DNA from: Bryobacter sp.
GTDB taxonomy: Bacteria; Acidobacteriota; Terriglobia; Bryobacterales; Bryobacteraceae
Reading direction: 5' to 3'
DNA: 64,000 nt
NCBI GenBank assembly: GCA_022843625.1
Contig: JALHNH010000011.1
Span: 62,001 to 126,000, forward strand
Made by a program: the position numbers and the translations under genes. Below the pieces are notes generated by a model. That model made no database searches and was not told the origin of the DNA. It was given only the letters and a program-made list of their open reading frames with translations. Below, piece by piece: positions 15,942 to 24,488 of the stretch. Each line of letters opens with the position of its first letter. Positions within the stretch are counted from its first letter, which is position 1.

Positions 15942-17069
15942 ATGCCATTCGATTCAATTGAATCCGCAATCGCGGATTTTCGTGCCGGGAAAATGGTTGT
16001 AATCGTCGACGACGAAGACCGTGAGAATGAGGGAGACCTCACTCTTGCGGCTGACGCCGTAACTCCAGACTTGATCAACTTTATGGCCGTGCATGGGCGT
16101 GGCCTGGTGTGCCTGGCGATGGCACCGGAGCTTTGCGACCGCTTGAATCTGCCATTGATGTCGCGGATCAACACCTCCAACTTTGGAACGGCGTTCACTG
16201 AATCTATCGATGCCAAGCTGGGCGTAACAACCGGGATCAGCGCAGCGGACCGGTCACACACCATACGGGTTTGTGTAGAAGACGGAACAGGGCCGGATGA
16301 TCTGGCTCGCCCAGGCCATGTTTTTCCACTCAGGGCGCAGAGTGGTGGAGTTCTTGTTCGAGCCGGCCAGACCGAGGCGGCCGTCGATTTGGCAAGGCTG
16401 GCTGGTAGAAAACCAGCAGGTGTCATCTGCGAAATTATGAATGAAGACGGGTCAATGTCCCGTGTTCCCGAATTGATTGGGTATTGCAAAAAGCATGAGA
16501 TGAAACTGATCTCCGTTGCCGACCTGATTCGCTACCGCCTCCGGAATGAAAGTCATCTTCTCCGGCACAGCAGTGGAACTATCGATACGGCGCATGGCCA
16601 GATGAAAATGATTGTCTACGAAAACAAGCTGGATCGTGAGATGCATTCTGCGTTGGTGTGTGGTGATTTGGACGGAGATGAACCAGTCCTGGTAAGGATG
16701 CACTCGCATTGTCCCTTTGGGGACCTATTTGGAAGCCGGGCCTGTGATTGCCGCTCGATGCTAGACGCCTCAATGAAATTGATTTCAGAGGCAGGACGTG
16801 GAGTCCTTGTATATCTTCACCATGGGAACCAGGAGCGACTGCGGGGCACTGAAGAATCAACAGGCCTTCTTCAAGTTCATGCCCGACACCTCCAGCGCTC
16901 TGAGGGCGAGCCGAAAATGCAGCATCAGGTTGGAATCGGAGCCCAAATACTGAGGGATTTGAAATTAAAGCGGATTGAACTGCTAACGAACTCTCCGCTT
17001 AAGGCGGTTGGGCTTGAAGGGTTTGGAATTGAGATTGTTGGGAGGAGAGAACTGCAGACCGGAAATTGA
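15942..17069 (+). CDS. ribBA: 3,4-dihydroxy-2-butanone 4-phosphate synthase with degenerate GTP cyclohydrolase II domain
   Basis: RibB domain (about residues 1-200) makes the four-carbon unit of riboflavin from ribulose 5-phosphate. Its motifs are intact: VDDEDRENEGDL, AVHGRGLVCLAM, TGISAADRSHTI and ARPGHVFPLRA. The C-terminal RibA domain keeps the zinc Cys set (HSHCPFGDLFGSRACDC) and the LLTNSPLKAVGLEG region, but the catalytic RQEGR stretch is replaced by HHGNQ and the following helix differs, so GTP cyclohydrolase activity is probably lost. Start chosen at MPFDSIESA by family alignment; the frame is open to 15846 without a good ribosome site. Confidence 0.88.
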   Translation: MPFDSIESAIADFRAGKMVVIVDDEDRENEGDLTLAADAVTPDLINFMAVHGRGLVCLAMAPELCDRLNLPLMSRINTSNFGTAFTESIDAKLGVTTGISAADRSHTIRVCVEDGTGPDDLARPGHVFPLRAQSGGVLVRAGQTEAAVDLARLAGRKPAGVICEIMNEDGSMSRVPELIGYCKKHEMKLISVADLIRYRLRNESHLLRHSSGTIDTAHGQMKMIVYENKLDREMHSALVCGDLDGDEPVLVRMHSHCPFGDLFGSRACDCRSMLDASMKLISEAGRGVLVYLHHGNQERLRGTEESTGLLQVHARHLQRSEGEPKMQHQVGIGAQILRDLKLKRIELLTNSPLKAVGLEGFGIEIVGRRELQTGN

Positions 17070-17080
17070 GAAGATTCGGA

Positions 17081-17170
17081 TGGCGGAGAAGGAGGGATTC
17101 GAACCCTCGGTACAGTTTCCTGTACACACGCTTTCCAAGCGTGCGCCTTAAACCGCTCGGCCACCTCTCC
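17081..17170 (-). tRNA. tRNA-Ser (anticodon GGA), CCA encoded
   Basis: On the minus strand the acceptor GGAGAGG (from 17170) pairs with CTTCTCC, followed by discriminator G and an encoded CCA at 17083-17081. The anticodon arm is ACGCTTGGAAAGCGT with GGA. A long variable arm (TGTACAGGAAACTGTAC-type stem) and the TTCGAAT T-loop confirm a class II serine tRNA. It lies 11 bases beyond the ribBA stop on the opposite strand. Confidence 0.95.
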
Positions 17171-17206
17171 AGCCTGTTTTCTCCATTGTAGCAAATCGGC
17201 CACTGG

Positions 17207-17899
17207 CTACTTGTTTTTTCCTCGTAAACGGCGGCGGCTTAAGATGGTTTGAGTATCGACTTTGCCCTCAATCAGACTGTGGCAATCCAAACCTTCTCGC
17301 CTGAGGTTGCGAATTAGAAGACGATTCAAAGTGAAATGGGATGCGAAGCAAGCTGGCTGAATTTCGAAGGGGTCTGCTTCCTTTTGCAAAATTCTAATTT
17401 CCATAGGATATCGGAGCCAGCCACGCTGCGACAAAGAGCCCGAAACCCAAAGCGCCGGTTCTAACTTGAGCCGACCCTCCGGCATATCCTTCGGCACTTG
17501 GGCATCCAGAACAAAAACAGCGCAGCGCTGGTTCTCGACTGTTCGTCCGCGAAGAGAATTTGAGACCGGGATGAGCTCAAGAGGAGTGTCGGTACCCGGA
17601 AAAAGCCGGAAACTGCGAAGAGGGAGTGCGCCATTTGGATACTGTCCCGTCTCCAGAAGAAATGCCTGGCCAGCCTGAAGCTTGACTACTACCAACAGTG
17701 TTAGAAAATCGCCTCGCTCAAGGGCCGGCGACAGAACCTCATACTCTTTGGATGCCAGCAATGAATCGCAATCGATTTTCGAGAGGTCCTTTTGAGCGAA
17801 AAGTGCGAGATCTGAAAACACGAAAAGCTCCTGTGCGGAGCTTTTCGTATTCAAGATCAGAGTAAGTACCAGGATAAGTTGATATCGCATGGCATTCAT
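17207..17899 (-). CDS. secreted protein of unknown function
   Basis: A 230-residue protein with a signal sequence (about residues 1-22, [19 protein letters not shown]). The mature part is beta-rich with [15 protein letters not shown], then [21 protein letters not shown]-like strands, and a basic C-terminus (RRRLRGKNK). Two or three cysteines could form disulfides. I do not recognise a family. It begins 11 bases after the RNase E/G stop, and a stable hairpin (17821-17847) falls inside its early coding region. A second ATG at 17890 is an alternative start. Confidence 0.6.
   Translation of the reverse strand: MNAMRYQLILVLTLILNTKSSAQELFVFSDLALFAQKDLSKIDCDSLLASKEYEVLSPALERGDFLTLLVVVKLQAGQAFLLETGQYPNGALPLRSFRLFPGTDTPLELIPVSNSLRGRTVENQRCAVFVLDAQVPKDMPEGRLKLEPALWVSGSLSQRGWLRYPMEIRILQKEADPFEIQPACFASHFTLNRLLIRNLRREGLDCHSLIEGKVDTQTILSRRRLRGKNK
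17821..17847 (-). terminator. terminator-like hairpin downstream of rng
   Basis: CGAAAAGCTCC and GGAGCTTTTCG form a perfect 11-base stem with a 5-base loop. On the minus-strand transcript it lies about 64 bases after the rng stop and is followed by TGTTTTC, a weak T tract. It overlaps codons 18-26 of the downstream secreted protein, so it may attenuate read-through or be a processing site. Confidence 0.5.
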
Positions 17900-17910
17900 G
17901 GAGTTGAACG

Positions 17911-20664
17911 CTAGGCCAGATCAAACTTTTCCTGATGGATGAGGCCATCGGAGACAACCATGACAGGCCGGCCGACGATCTCCTCAAGTTCCTCGAGGTA
18001 CTGATTGTCAGAAGACTTGAAGACCTTCGCTACTTCGGGATTGACCCGGAGCAGGACGTCCTTGGAGTCTTCCAGCGCGCGGGCTAATTTTTTGGCTTCA
18101 TTTAGAATTTCTCCAACGACGGTTTGCACGCTCTTGACATAGGCTGAGCCTTCGCAATAAGGGCAAGGGGCGCACAGGGTGCGCTCGAGTGATTGTTTGA
18201 CGCGCTTGCGAGTGATTGCAACCAGGCCAAAATCGTTGAACTGGAGAATTTTATACGGGGCTCGATCGGCGCGCATTGCCTCTTCAAGAGCCTGCATGAC
18301 CCTCATGCGATTCTTGCGTTCATCCATATCGATGAAGTCGATAACAATAATTCCGCCGAGGTCGCGCAGACGGACTTGACGGACGATTTCACGTATGGCC
18401 TCAATGTTAGTTTTGACGATCGTATCTTCGAGTCGATTCGACTTACCAACGAACTTGCCGGTATTGATATCAATGGCAACCAGCGCTTCTGTCTGGTTGA
18501 TTACAATATATCCACCGGACTTCAGCCAGACCTTGGGACGCAGAGCCTTTTCAAGTTCCTGGGTAATCCCAAAATTGTCAAAAATAGAGGCCTGCCGGGT
18601 GTACATCTTGACGCGCGAAACCATCATTGGCTGGAAACGCTCGAGGAAGCGCAAGATGCTCTCGTAGATCTCTTCGTTGTCAACCCAGATCGACTTAAAG
18701 TCCGGGCCCAACTGATCACGAAGAACTCTTTCTACAATTTCAAGGTCATGGTAGATCAGGGCAGGGGCTGGCTTGCTTTCCGCTTTCTTGCGGATATCAA
18801 CCCAGAGGTTGCTCAGGAAATCAATGTCGGCCAGGATTTCCTCTTCGGACCGGCCTTCTCCGGCAGTACGGATGATAAAACCACCAGGGATTCCTTCCTT
18901 TCGACTCTGAAGAATGCGCTTCAGGCGCAATCGCTCTTCGTCGGATGCGATCTTGCGGGAGACACCCGTATGGTCGACAGTCGGCATGTAGACGCAGTAG
19001 CGGCCCGGAAGCGCGATGTGTGAGGTGATTCGCGCGCCCTTTTGACCTAGTGGCTCTTTGGCGATCTGAACCAGGATTTCCTGGCCTTCCTTGAGGAGCT
19101 CCGTTATTGAAGGCTGTGGACGGCGCTCGCGGTCTGGACGGTCATTTCTATCTGGAGAGCGATCCGGTCGATCAGCCCGTTCGGTTGCCATGCGTTCGCC
19201 CCGTGGCTCAGATCGATCGCCACGATCACGACGGTTGCGCCCTTCACGGCGCCCATCTTCGCGACGAGGGCTGGATTCCCGTTGTCCTTCCACAACAGGA
19301 GCTACGACTGCTTCGCCTGCTACCGCCACTTGCGCTTCTATTGGACCGGCTGCGGCCTCTGGGGCACGCTCACGGTCTTTCCCCCTGCCTCCCCTGCGCC
19401 GACGCCTGCCGCCGCGATCCTGGCCGTCGCTGCCCTCTTGTGGGGCTCGTTGTTGGAGGAAGCGCTGGTCAGTCTGACGCAAATGCGCCGAATAGCCGAG
19501 TGACGGGAGAACCCCATCAGAATCTGGAGTTGGGCCTTCGCCCAACAACTGAGCATCATCTCCGTCAGTCACTTCAGATTCAAGCGAAATTGAGGCCTCT
19601 GCGTCATCCTGGCCTTCCTCCTCATTATCATCGCCGGAGTCCTGATCATCAGTAAGATCCGAATCCTGGCTCTCAAGCTGGGCAGATGCGGCTATTTCGG
19701 ATTCTGCCTCAGCGTTTTCTTTGTCTTCGTAGACGAGGCGTTCGGCTTCTTCAAAGTCTCGTTGCTCTTCATTCTCTTTGGCCATCTCAGCGAGATGTTC
19801 TTTTACTTCTTCGAGCACTTCGGCTTCACGCCGCTCGGCGATGGACTCAGGGGTAATTGCCTTTAAAGGAGTTACGGGAGCTTCGTGAATTTCTACTGGG
19901 GCATCAAAGACAAACTCAGGCTCATCCAATTCATCAGACTCGGCTTCGACCTCATCCTCAAATGAAGGTACAGCTTCAGCAGGGCGGCCCCTGTATTTTG
20001 ATAGTGTTTCGCCGGGAAGCAGAATGGGCATAGAAGGGGCATCCACGTTTTCATGGGCCTCAATGACAGCTTCTATTTCCTCTGTTGCAGCTTCTTCAGT
20101 TTCTGTTGTGTCTGCGAACTTCGATTCCGGGAAATTACCACCCTGGGGTGAGCGGCCGCGACGACGGCGGCGGTTGCCACGGCGCAGGTCTTCGGTATCT
20201 CCAGTTGCTGGACGCTCCACCACAACTCGCGGACTGTCGGCATCTGAGGCAGCAGCGACGGGAGCATCTATCACCGGGGCCTCAACTCCGGCAGCCTGAA
20301 CCACAAGAGGTTCGCGACGATCGCGGCCGCGACCGCGTCCACCGTCCCGACCACGTCCACGATTCTGGTCGCGATCCGGACGCTCAGTACGTTCGCTACG
20401 CTCACGCCCTTCCGGCATCTTTTCGAACTCTTCATTCTCTTCGAAGAAGTCAGAGACGTAGAGGAATGTGTCGCGCTCGAGACCAAGGTCAACGAAGGCG
20501 GACTGCATTCCAGGAAGCACGCGTGTTACGCGGCCCTTGTGGATCGATCCGGCGAGCGAATATTCGTTAGCGCGCTGGAAATAAATTTCGACCAGTTGGT
20601 CTTCTTCCATGATGGCGACACGGGTTTCGTGCCGCCCAGTGGAAATTACTAACTCTTTTGCCAT
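17911..20664 (-). CDS. rng: ribonuclease E/G family endoribonuclease with large insertion
   Basis: Single-strand-specific endoribonuclease that processes rRNA and starts mRNA decay. Of 917 residues, 1-75 begin the S1 domain (HKGRVTRVLPGMQSAFVDLG, FLYVSDF), then about 440 residues of low-complexity acidic and Arg/Gly-rich sequence interrupt it, and the S1 domain resumes near residue 518 (PSITELLKEGQEILVQIAKE). The catalytic domain has the metal Asp residues in AIDINTGKF (near 731) and IDFIDMDE (near 775), and the Zn-link CAPCPYC near 831. The start has a strong AAGGAGA site. The C-terminal scaffold of proteobacterial RNase E is absent, so the insertion may take over partner or RNA binding. Confidence 0.92.
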   Translation of the reverse strand: MAKELVISTGRHETRVAIMEEDQLVEIYFQRANEYSLAGSIHKGRVTRVLPGMQSAFVDLGLERDTFLYVSDFFEENEEFEKMPEGRERSERTERPDRDQNRGRGRDGGRGRGRDRREPLVVQAAGVEAPVIDAPVAAASDADSPRVVVERPATGDTEDLRRGNRRRRRGRSPQGGNFPESKFADTTETEEAATEEIEAVIEAHENVDAPSMPILLPGETLSKYRGRPAEAVPSFEDEVEAESDELDEPEFVFDAPVEIHEAPVTPLKAITPESIAERREAEVLEEVKEHLAEMAKENEEQRDFEEAERLVYEDKENAEAESEIAASAQLESQDSDLTDDQDSGDDNEEEGQDDAEASISLESEVTDGDDAQLLGEGPTPDSDGVLPSLGYSAHLRQTDQRFLQQRAPQEGSDGQDRGGRRRRRGGRGKDRERAPEAAAGPIEAQVAVAGEAVVAPVVEGQRESSPRREDGRREGRNRRDRGDRSEPRGERMATERADRPDRSPDRNDRPDRERRPQPSITELLKEGQEILVQIAKEPLGQKGARITSHIALPGRYCVYMPTVDHTGVSRKIASDEERLRLKRILQSRKEGIPGGFIIRTAGEGRSEEEILADIDFLSNLWVDIRKKAESKPAPALIYHDLEIVERVLRDQLGPDFKSIWVDNEEIYESILRFLERFQPMMVSRVKMYTRQASIFDNFGITQELEKALRPKVWLKSGGYIVINQTEALVAIDINTGKFVGKSNRLEDTIVKTNIEAIREIVRQVRLRDLGGIIVIDFIDMDERKNRMRVMQALEEAMRADRAPYKILQFNDFGLVAITRKRVKQSLERTLCAPCPYCEGSAYVKSVQTVVGEILNEAKKLARALEDSKDVLLRVNPEVAKVFKSSDNQYLEELEEIVGRPVMVVSDGLIHQEKFDLA

Positions 20665-20929
20665 CAGGCATCTCCTTAAGGATCCTGGGGAGAACCGCCG
20701 GCCTGGAATACAACTCTGGAAATCAACTCGACTCGAAACAAGACGCGAAATGCACTGAGTGCGTATAGAAGCGTTTGGTGGCCGGAAACTGGCCCGCGGA
20801 GAAATCGCGTGCGGCGGCAGAGCCGCAAGGGGTCATCCTTGAAGCGGGGAGAAGTCCAGCAAAAGCGTCTCGGCAAAATAGTTCCAAATTGTTGTAGCCC
20901 AAGGCGGTCATAGTTTGGCCCAGGTCATC
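20665..20929 (-). promoter_or_regulatory. rng leader region, possibly structured
   Basis: About 265 bases between rodA and rng hold the rng ribosome site and two small G+C-rich inverted repeats (GGCC pair at 20780-20794; GCGGC/GCCGC at 20811-20826). RNase E genes elsewhere are autoregulated through a structured 5' leader; whether this leader does so is inference. No open frame with a credible start was seen here. Confidence 0.35.
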
Positions 20930-22021
20930 TTACTGCAAGAATCGCCGGAGTCGTACGTTGTTGACGAGCCCCAGCATGAGGAAAAACGAGAGAATACTCG
21001 AGCCGCCATAGCTCATCAATGGCAAGGGAATTCCCGCCACTGGCATTAGCCCGGCAACCATCCCAGCATTCTCCAGAACGTGGAAAAGCATTAACGCACC
21101 AACGCCCATACAAATGGCGGTGCCTGCCCGGTCTGGGGCAGTTTGTGCGTTTTGCAAAATTTGCATCAATAGTAGGAAATATAACCCAAGTACAGTGACA
21201 ACTCCTACGAAGCCGTGCTCTTCAGCAAAAGCGGCAAAGATAAAGTCCGTATGGGCAAAGGGTAAAAAGCGAAGTTGGATCTGCATTCCACGGGTTACCC
21301 CAAGGCCCCACATGCCTCCGGAACCGACGGCAATTTTGGACTGCATTACCTGGTAGCCAGAACCCTGCGGATCAGACGCGGGATCCATAAAGCTGGTGAT
21401 TCGCGCCTTCTGATAATCCTTCAGGGCAAACCAACCAGTAGGAACAATAAGAAGCAGAATGACCATGATGGCCATAGCCTGCTGCCTGGTAAGGCCTGCA
21501 AGCAACACACCAACGCCAAGAATTGGCAGATAGCAAAGGGCTGTACCCAGGTCGGGTTGTAATCCGACAAGGATGAATGGGACGAGGACGAGGCCGCAAA
21601 GCTTTAGCAAATCAGGAAGACTCAGGGAGTCCGTCTTGAGCTCGGATATATATCGAGCAACAAAAAGTATCAGGATCAGCTTCATGAATTCGCTGGGCTG
21701 CAGCTTGAAGCCGGCCCCAAGACTGATCCAACGCTTCGCGCCCAGCACGACACGACTCAGTATTAGCAGAAAGACAAGAATACCTGCGAAGACTACGTAC
21801 ATCAAAGGGGCCTGGCCGACGAGTGTGTGGTAGTCGACCTGGCTCACGAGGTAAAAGACGAGCAAACCCGCAAAAATATAAATTACCTGTTTCCACCAGC
21901 GGTCAGCTTCGCTGGTAGATTGAGTGGCTGAATAAATTTGCAGAACCCCAATTCCGCAAAGGATGAGAGTGAGTACGAGGAGGGTCCAATCGACATCTCT
22001 CAGCGTGCGGAAAGAGAGCAT
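20930..22021 (-). CDS. rodA: rod-shape SEDS peptidoglycan polymerase RodA
   Basis: Integral membrane glycosyltransferase of the SEDS family (363 residues, about 10 membrane segments) that polymerises lipid II for cell elongation with PBP2. Family signatures include the SAT start region (IYSATQST), GAKRWISLG, QPSEFMKLILILF, QPDLGTA, and the C-terminal AGIPLPLMSYGGSS. Its ATG overlaps the mrdA stop codon. Last gene of the mreBCD-mrdA-rodA operon on the minus strand. Confidence 0.95.
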   Translation of the reverse strand: MLSFRTLRDVDWTLLVLTLILCGIGVLQIYSATQSTSEADRWWKQVIYIFAGLLVFYLVSQVDYHTLVGQAPLMYVVFAGILVFLLILSRVVLGAKRWISLGAGFKLQPSEFMKLILILFVARYISELKTDSLSLPDLLKLCGLVLVPFILVGLQPDLGTALCYLPILGVGVLLAGLTRQQAMAIMVILLLIVPTGWFALKDYQKARITSFMDPASDPQGSGYQVMQSKIAVGSGGMWGLGVTRGMQIQLRFLPFAHTDFIFAAFAEEHGFVGVVTVLGLYFLLLMQILQNAQTAPDRAGTAICMGVGALMLFHVLENAGMVAGLMPVAGIPLPLMSYGGSSILSFFLMLGLVNNVRLRRFLQ

Positions 22022-23910
22022 TAATTTGCAGCTCCCGTGGGAGGAACGGGTAAACTTGCCGTTACGGTTGACGGCTGAGTTTGAGAGACCTCTTTGCGGG
22101 TCTTCTTGTCGAAGTAAGCCTTAACGATATCGCGTGCGATGGTTCCGGCCATTGGGCCATGCTCGCCTTCTTCGAAGAGGACAGCCACCGCGATTTCAGG
22201 ATTCACACGGGGTGCAAAGGCGACAAACCAGGCGTTGTCTTTCAGCCGAATGTTCTTCGCCTTCTGATATTCGTTAGAGGCAGTCTGGGCTGTACCGGTC
22301 TTGCCGCACATCTCAATGCCAGGGATTCGCGAGCCGTAAGCGGTACCTGCTCCATTCACAACTTCACACATGCCATCAGTGACAAGGCGGACATGCTCAA
22401 GATCGAGGTCGGCCTTGCGGGCAGGTTTGGCAGGTGCATCGCCCCTGAGTAGATGAGGAGTGTGCCAAATGCCACCAATAACTATCCCGCCTATCGCGTG
22501 GGCAAGCTGGATTGGAGTTGCGGTGAGGTATCCCTGGCCGATCGCTACGGAGACGGTGTCGCCGCCGTACCACTTTTCTCTCAGGGCTCGAATTTTCCAC
22601 TTACTGGATGGCAGGGTGCCTTCAGCCTCAGATGGGAGATCGATTCCTGTCTTGGAACCAAAGCCCGCGATCTCAGCATACTTTGCGATTTGGTCAATGC
22701 CAATCTTGGTACCCACGTTGTAGAAATAGACATCGCAGGACTGGGCGAGCGCCTTCTTTAGCGAGGTCGCGCCGTGGCCTCTTTTGTTGTGGCAGTGAAA
22801 GTATCTGCCGAAGAAGTTCAGCCCGCCGCCACAGCTGAACGAAGTATCGTTCGTGATTTCTCCGCCTTCGAGCGCAGCCAGGGCAACGATCGGCTTAAAG
22901 GTCGAACCGGGCGCGAGTTGTGCCTGAATTGCTCGATTCAATAGTGGCTTTTCGGGATTAGAGAAGATTTCCTTCCACTGCTTGGTCCTTTCTCTGGAAG
23001 ACAGCTTGGTCAGGTCAAATCCGGGCCGGGAGACCATGGCCAGCACCTCGCCATTACGCGGATCGAGGGCAACGGCACCGCCGCGTCGTCCATCCATGGC
23101 CAATTCCATCACCGTCTGAACATCAAGATCTAAAGTAAGTTCGATTGACTGGCCTGGCACCGCTCTTTTGAGGCCAAGAACCCGGCGCTCATTTCCCTTG
23201 TTGTCGACCAGCACCTGCCGTTGGCCGTCCTGGCCGGTAAGAAGATCGTTGTACTGACGCTCAATCCCGGTCTTGCCAACCAGATCGCCCTGCTGATACT
23301 TGGCAAAGTCAGCCTGGTTCAGTTCGGCCTCAGAGACTTCCCCAATGTAGCCGATCAGGTGGGCAGCGAAGCCATTGGATGGATAGACCCGGCGCTCGGT
23401 ATGGATCAATTCCAGCTCCGGATAGGTGTCAGGATCGCGGTGTGATTCCACAAACGCGATCTCGGCGGGAGTCAATTCTTTCTTGAGAGTGATCGGTAGA
23501 TATCTGGGCCGCGAACGACGGCTTTTAAGCAACGCAACAACTTCGTCGTAGTCCAAATCGAGGCCGTCGGTAATGGGACGCAGATGTTCATCTTTAAGTG
23601 TCTCGAGGGAAAGCAGCACAGAGAAACTGGAGTGATTGTCCACGATCACCCGCTTGTCTCGATCCAGAATCTTGCCGCGTGGGGCAGGAATCGGCAGCGC
23701 CTTGATTCGATTCCGTTCCGCCTTAAGAGAATAGATCTCCTCGTTGCGGATTTGAAGATTCCAATATCCCCCAACGATGAACAGAAAAATGCCGACACTG
23801 AGGTATTGCAGAAACGCAATCTTGCCCTGCGCGAACTTCGATTCGTCGCGCAGCAACCGGATCCGGTCCTGGAAGTCTAACTGTCGCGAGCGTCCTGATG
23901 GTTGAAACAC
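22021..23910 (-). CDS. mrdA: penicillin-binding protein 2, elongasome transpeptidase
   Basis: A 629-residue class B PBP that crosslinks peptidoglycan during elongation. One N-terminal membrane segment (about residues 34-52) is followed by the dimerisation domain (PRGKILDRDKRVIVDN) and the transpeptidase: active Ser336 in GSTFKPI, SCD as the SxN-type motif, and KTGTAQT near 535. Starts at GTG 23910; the segment ends with a Pro/Thr-rich tail. Partner of RodA, with which it overlaps by one base. Confidence 0.95.
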   Translation of the reverse strand: MFQPSGRSRQLDFQDRIRLLRDESKFAQGKIAFLQYLSVGIFLFIVGGYWNLQIRNEEIYSLKAERNRIKALPIPAPRGKILDRDKRVIVDNHSSFSVLLSLETLKDEHLRPITDGLDLDYDEVVALLKSRRSRPRYLPITLKKELTPAEIAFVESHRDPDTYPELELIHTERRVYPSNGFAAHLIGYIGEVSEAELNQADFAKYQQGDLVGKTGIERQYNDLLTGQDGQRQVLVDNKGNERRVLGLKRAVPGQSIELTLDLDVQTVMELAMDGRRGGAVALDPRNGEVLAMVSRPGFDLTKLSSRERTKQWKEIFSNPEKPLLNRAIQAQLAPGSTFKPIVALAALEGGEITNDTSFSCGGGLNFFGRYFHCHNKRGHGATSLKKALAQSCDVYFYNVGTKIGIDQIAKYAEIAGFGSKTGIDLPSEAEGTLPSSKWKIRALREKWYGGDTVSVAIGQGYLTATPIQLAHAIGGIVIGGIWHTPHLLRGDAPAKPARKADLDLEHVRLVTDGMCEVVNGAGTAYGSRIPGIEMCGKTGTAQTASNEYQKAKNIRLKDNAWFVAFAPRVNPEIAVAVLFEEGEHGPMAGTIARDIVKAYFDKKTRKEVSQTQPSTVTASLPVPPTGAAN

Positions 23911-23934
23911 AAAAAATCTTGGAGGGCTGAAAGC

Positions 23935-24480
23935 CTAGCTCCCATCTTCCCTTAGTTTATCCAATAGAAAAAAGAGAGGAAGCGCGACTGCGGAATTCAG
24001 CAACGCCCGCACCACTTCATCAAGGCCATTGATATTGGGCACCTGACCTAGAAGAGCTCGCACCATCACCCAATAAAAGAACTGGTGAAATACGAAAAAG
24101 AAAGCGCAAAGCATGAACCGAAGCGCAGGATTGTTCACATCGAACCGCAAACTAACCGAGGCAGAAAAATACCCGACTATCGTTTTTACGATTCCAAACA
24201 TGCCGAGCGGCTGTTGTGACAGCGAGTCCTGCATGAGGCCGATTGTTGCGCCAATGGCCACACCGGCTATTGGCTGGCGCTTCATGAGCGAAAAATAAAT
24301 TGTGATCAGCAAAGGAAATTCAAGAGTTCTGGCCGACTCCACAAACCTCGGAAGAAAAATGTCGAGCAGGACTGAGAAAAGCGGAACGAGAAAAAAGACG
24401 ATGGGTCGAAAGCTCGAAGAGGAACTTTTGCGGCGTCGGCCTTCGACGTAGTTTGCTTCTGTGTACTCAGGAGATGGCAT
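23935..24480 (-). CDS. mreD: rod-shape determining protein MreD
   Basis: A 181-residue membrane protein with about five hydrophobic helices and a basic, Ser-rich cytoplasmic N-terminus (RRRKSSSSSFRP). MreD proteins diverge strongly; the call rests on membrane topology, the LMKRQPIAGVAIGATIGLMQD segment, size and its place between mreC and mrdA. Part of the complex that couples MreB filaments to cell-wall synthesis. Confidence 0.9.
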   Translation of the reverse strand: MPSPEYTEANYVEGRRRKSSSSSFRPIVFFLVPLFSVLLDIFLPRFVESARTLEFPLLITIYFSLMKRQPIAGVAIGATIGLMQDSLSQQPLGMFGIVKTIVGYFSASVSLRFDVNNPALRFMLCAFFFVFHQFFYWVMVRALLGQVPNINGLDEVVRALLNSAVALPLFFLLDKLREDGS

Positions 24481-24488
24481 TGTTCTAC

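Noticed and set aside
17081-17170. tRNA-Ser as the integration site of the phage-like cluster
   Set aside because: ribBA lies between them, no integrase is present, and I saw no copy of the tRNA 3' end near 3805-3835.
18193-19023. A 276-codon plus-strand frame opposite rng
   Set aside because: It lies fully inside the catalytic half of RNase E/G and is an antisense artefact; no ribosome site or family match.
19090-20450. Repeat array or CRISPR-like signal in the rng low-complexity region
   Set aside because: Repetitive Arg/Gly and Glu/Asp codons explain it; no regular repeat-spacer spacing is present.
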